Positions 61,517 to 64,000 of a DNA stretch of 64,000 bases are shown piece by piece. The position numbers and the translations under genes are program-made. The first letter of the stretch is position 1, and each line of letters begins with the position of its first letter. The DNA lies in NCBI GenBank assembly GCA_037132075.1, contig JBAXPV010000011.1, positions 1-64,000 of the forward strand. The letters are read 5' to 3'. The stretch comes from JBAXPV01 sp037132075. GTDB taxonomy: Bacteria; Bacteroidota; Bacteroidia; Bacteroidales; CAIXZF01. The notes below the pieces were generated by a model. The model saw only the letters and a list, made by a program, of their open reading frames with translations. It was not told the origin of the DNA and searched no databases.

Positions 61517-63910
61517 ATGAAAAAACTGTTGATCTTATTCATGAGTCTGTTGCTTCCCGTATTAACCTTCGCGGGTGAAGCAGATCTAAAAATTCCGGAA
61601 TTGAATGCCCATCAATCAAATTTATTGATTTATGGATTTATGATTTGTGTACTTGGATTGCTATTTGGCCTTTATCAATACACTAAGGTGAAGAAACTTC
61701 CTGCACATGAGTCGATGCTGGAAGTGGCCCAAACCATTTACGAAACCTGTAAAACTTACCTGGTACAACAGGGACGTTTTCTGATCATTCTTGAAGGAAT
61801 CATCGCTGTATGTATTGCCTTCTATTTTGGTTATTTGAATGGAATGCCAATCGCTGGCGTTCTGATGATCCTGGCATGGTCAGTGGTCGGAATTTTAGGA
61901 TCCTACGGCGTTGCCTGGTTCGGAGTTCGTATTAACACCCTGGCAAACAGTCGTATGGCTTTTGCATCTCTTCAGAAGAAACCAATTCGTCTGTTGAATA
62001 TCCCATTGGATGCCGGGATGAGCATCGGGGTTTTATTAGTAAGTGTAGAACTTATTATGATGTTGATTATTCTTTTGGCGATGCCCAGAGAATATGCCGG
62101 AGCCTGTTTCGTTGGATTTGCTATAGGTGAATCATTGGGCGCTAGTGCTTTGCGTGTTGCCGGTGGTATTTTTACCAAGATCGCAGACATTGGATCTGAC
62201 CTGATGAAGATTGCTTTTAAGATTAAAGAAGATGACCCACGTAACCCTGGTGTTATTGCCGACTGTGTTGGTGACAATGCCGGTGATAGTGTCGGACCTA
62301 CTGCCGACGGTTTCGAAACTTATGGTGTAACCGGTGTTGCGCTGATCTCTTTTATTGTGCTTGCTGTTGCTGACGTTTCCATCCAGATGGAATTACTTAC
62401 CTGGATCTTCGTAATGCGTATCCTCATGATTGTCACCTCTGTAGTGGCTTTCTATATGAATAACTGGCTCACCAATGTCCTTTACGTACATAAAGAAGAT
62501 CTGGAGTTTGCGGCATCTCTAACGACCCTGGTATGTGTTAGTTCTATCGTGTCTATTATCATGACCTTTGTTGTCATCTACTGGCAATTAAGCGATATTC
62601 CAAATAACCTCTGGTTATGGCTCAGCATCATTATCAGTTGCGGTACTTTGGGTGCGGCTTTGATTCCTGAGTTTACCAAGATCTTTACCAGTCCTAAATC
62701 TGCTCATGTTGCTGAAGTGGTCAATGCTTCCCGTGAAGGCGGTTCATCCCTTACGATTCTGTCCGGTTTGGTTGCCGGTAATTTCAGTGCTTTCTGGTTA
62801 GGTATGGTATTTCTTGGACTCATGTTTGGTGGGTATATGGCTAGCTTACATGGCTTATCCGACTATATGATCTATCCTTCAATTTTCTCATTCGGCCTGG
62901 TTGCTTTTGGATTCCTGGGAATGGGGCCGGTTACTATCGCTGTCGACAGTTATGGGCCGGTTACAGATAACGCACAGAGCATTTATGAGTTGTCATTAAT
63001 TGAAACGATCCCTGATGTAGAAAAAGAAATCGAAAGAGATTTTCATTTCAAACCTGATTTTTCACGTGCAAAACATTACCTGGAGGCCAATGATGGTGCC
63101 GGTAATACATTTAAAGCAACGGCAAAGCCTGTATTGATTGGTACGGCTGTTGTTGGTGCCACCACGATGATTTTCTCCCTGATTTTGGTGATCAAGAATA
63201 AACTTGGACTTGAGTCCGCAGAGCAGATTCTTAACCTTCTAAATCCCTATACTTTATTGGGTTTCCTTGCCGGTGGTTCAGTAATTTACTGGTTCACAGG
63301 TGCTTCAATGCAAGCGGTGACTACGGGTGCATATAAAGCTGTTGAGTATATCAAACACAACATCAAACTGGATGACAATGCTGATAGCAAAGCATCCGTT
63401 GAAACTTCCAAAGAAGTGGTTAAAATTTGTACGCAATATGCCCAGGCAGGGATGTTTAACATCTTTATTGCTGTTTTCTCTTTTGCCCTTGCTTTTGCCT
63501 TCTTCTCAGCGGCCAGTAAAACAAATGCCGCCCCGGCTGCTTTCTTTGTATCTTATTTGATTTCTATTGCAACCTTTGGATTGTACCAGGCCATCTTCAT
63601 GGCCAATGCCGGTGGTGCCTGGGATAATGCCAAGAAAGTTGTTGAAGTTGACTTACACGAAAAGGGAACCCCGCTTCATGATGCCACCGTTGTTGGTGAT
63701 ACCGTTGGTGATCCATTTAAAGATACGTCTTCTGTAGCACTGAATCCGATCATCAAGTTTACCACATTGTTTGGACTTTTAGCAATGGAAATTGCCATTT
63801 CTGAAAGCTTCTATTCAATTGCTCCTTATGTTGGCGGCGTATTCTTTGTGATTGCACTGTACTTCGTTTGGAGGTCATTCTATAAGATGAGAATTATAGA
63901 GCATATCTAA
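61517..63910 (+). CDS. hppA: Membrane-bound (ion-translocating) pyrophosphatase
   Basis: 797 aa with about 16 TM helices. An N-terminal signal-like segment ('KKLLILFMSLLLPVLTFAG') precedes the first helix. PPi-binding motifs: 'DDPRNPGVIADCVGDNAGDSVGPTADGFETY' (about 240-270), 'DNAQSIYEL' and 'ANAGGAWDNAKKVVE ... GDTVGDPFKDTSSVALNPIIKF' near the end. It couples PPi hydrolysis to H+ and/or Na+ export across the inner membrane. At the K+ discriminator region it reads 'GNTFKATAK': Lys where K+-dependent enzymes have Ala, but Ala where K+-independent ones usually have Thr. The coupling ion cannot be read with confidence. Confidence 0.95.
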   Translation: MKKLLILFMSLLLPVLTFAGEADLKIPELNAHQSNLLIYGFMICVLGLLFGLYQYTKVKKLPAHESMLEVAQTIYETCKTYLVQQGRFLIILEGIIAVCIAFYFGYLNGMPIAGVLMILAWSVVGILGSYGVAWFGVRINTLANSRMAFASLQKKPIRLLNIPLDAGMSIGVLLVSVELIMMLIILLAMPREYAGACFVGFAIGESLGASALRVAGGIFTKIADIGSDLMKIAFKIKEDDPRNPGVIADCVGDNAGDSVGPTADGFETYGVTGVALISFIVLAVADVSIQMELLTWIFVMRILMIVTSVVAFYMNNWLTNVLYVHKEDLEFAASLTTLVCVSSIVSIIMTFVVIYWQLSDIPNNLWLWLSIIISCGTLGAALIPEFTKIFTSPKSAHVAEVVNASREGGSSLTILSGLVAGNFSAFWLGMVFLGLMFGGYMASLHGLSDYMIYPSIFSFGLVAFGFLGMGPVTIAVDSYGPVTDNAQSIYELSLIETIPDVEKEIERDFHFKPDFSRAKHYLEANDGAGNTFKATAKPVLIGTAVVGATTMIFSLILVIKNKLGLESAEQILNLLNPYTLLGFLAGGSVIYWFTGASMQAVTTGAYKAVEYIKHNIKLDDNADSKASVETSKEVVKICTQYAQAGMFNIFIAVFSFALAFAFFSAASKTNAAPAAFFVSYLISIATFGLYQAIFMANAGGAWDNAKKVVEVDLHEKGTPLHDATVVGDTVGDPFKDTSSVALNPIIKFTTLFGLLAMEIAISESFYSIAPYVGGVFFVIALYFVWRSFYKMRIIEHI

Positions 63911-64000
63911 TTTGCCCCGCCCAAGCCTACCCGGATCGGGGAGGGTGCCCTTCTATCAAGCATGATCGCGAAATAGAGGGGTGAGCACAAAGTAATAAAA

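Noticed and set aside
63911..64000. Terminator after the pyrophosphatase gene
   Set aside because: CCCCG and CGGGG could pair, but the loop is long, there is no T tract, and the window ends too soon to judge.

Overview
The window looks like a chromosomal segment of a member of the Bacteroidota. The signs are a Rho factor with a long disordered N-terminal insertion, type III glutamine synthetase, BatD/BatE, families largely confined to this phylum (DUF4293, DUF4831, DUF4199), three exported proteins with type IX secretion C-terminal signals (both type A and type B), and many promoters of the phylum-specific form TTTG-N19..22-TAnnTTTG. Moderate GC, short intergenic gaps and weak Shine-Dalgarno sequences fit. 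No rRNA, tRNA, integrase or intact transposase was seen. The only RNA gene found is a small SRP RNA. Genus cannot be read from the sequence.

Layout. 1-6.4 kb: end of a bat operon (batD, batE) with a metallophosphoesterase, DUF4293, rho and a DUF4831 protein. 6.4-10 kb: a pstSCAB phosphate-type ABC transporter. 10-12.3 kb: type III glutamine synthetase. 12.4-19.9 kb: a tightly packed minus-strand operon with a sodium/solute symporter, four enzymes of GDP-D-glycero-alpha-D-manno-heptose synthesis (gmhA, hddA, gmhB, hddC-like), a nitroreductase, two glycosyltransferases and a DUF4199 protein. 20-25.9 kb: SRP RNA, a TsaC/YciO-family protein, a cupin, a class III aminotransferase, a large DUF2339 membrane protein and an SRAP (YedK/HMCES) protein. 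25.9-34.5 kb: two giant tandem paralogous secreted proteins that share about 750 N-terminal residues but end in different T9SS signals. 34.6-39.2 kb: typA and two outer-membrane proteins. 39.3-45.1 kb: a probable damage-inducible mutagenesis cassette (DnaE-like polymerase, DinB-like Y-family polymerase, XRE/S24 LexA-like regulator) interrupted by a HicBA toxin-antitoxin module. 45.2-49.6 kb: a MarR-EmrA-EmrB-TolC efflux operon. 49.9-53.8 kb: an outer-membrane beta-barrel protein and a T9SS protein. 53.9-64 kb: pabA/pabB/pabC, dnaB, a conserved protein often called 'asparagine synthetase B', folA, thyA, a bifunctional nuclease and a membrane-bound pyrophosphatase.

The most notable signal is at 43.5-44.3 kb. 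Two homologous copies (about 106 bp, roughly three quarters identical by eye) flank hicBA. Each copy carries the start of dinB at one end and the start of the S24 regulator at the other. In the left copy only the dinB side is functional, and in the right copy only the regulator side. This suggests that an ancestral divergent dinB/regulator promoter-operator was duplicated when the toxin-antitoxin segment arrived. Other points of interest are intergenic-type repeats captured in frame inside dnaE, a G-quadruplex motif directly after the S24 gene, the swapped T9SS signals, and an atypical K+-site signature in the pyrophosphatase.

Folate and thymidylate genes (pabABC, folA, thyA) lie within 7 kb of each other around dnaB. 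The heptose enzymes and glycosyltransferases together probably make a surface glycan.
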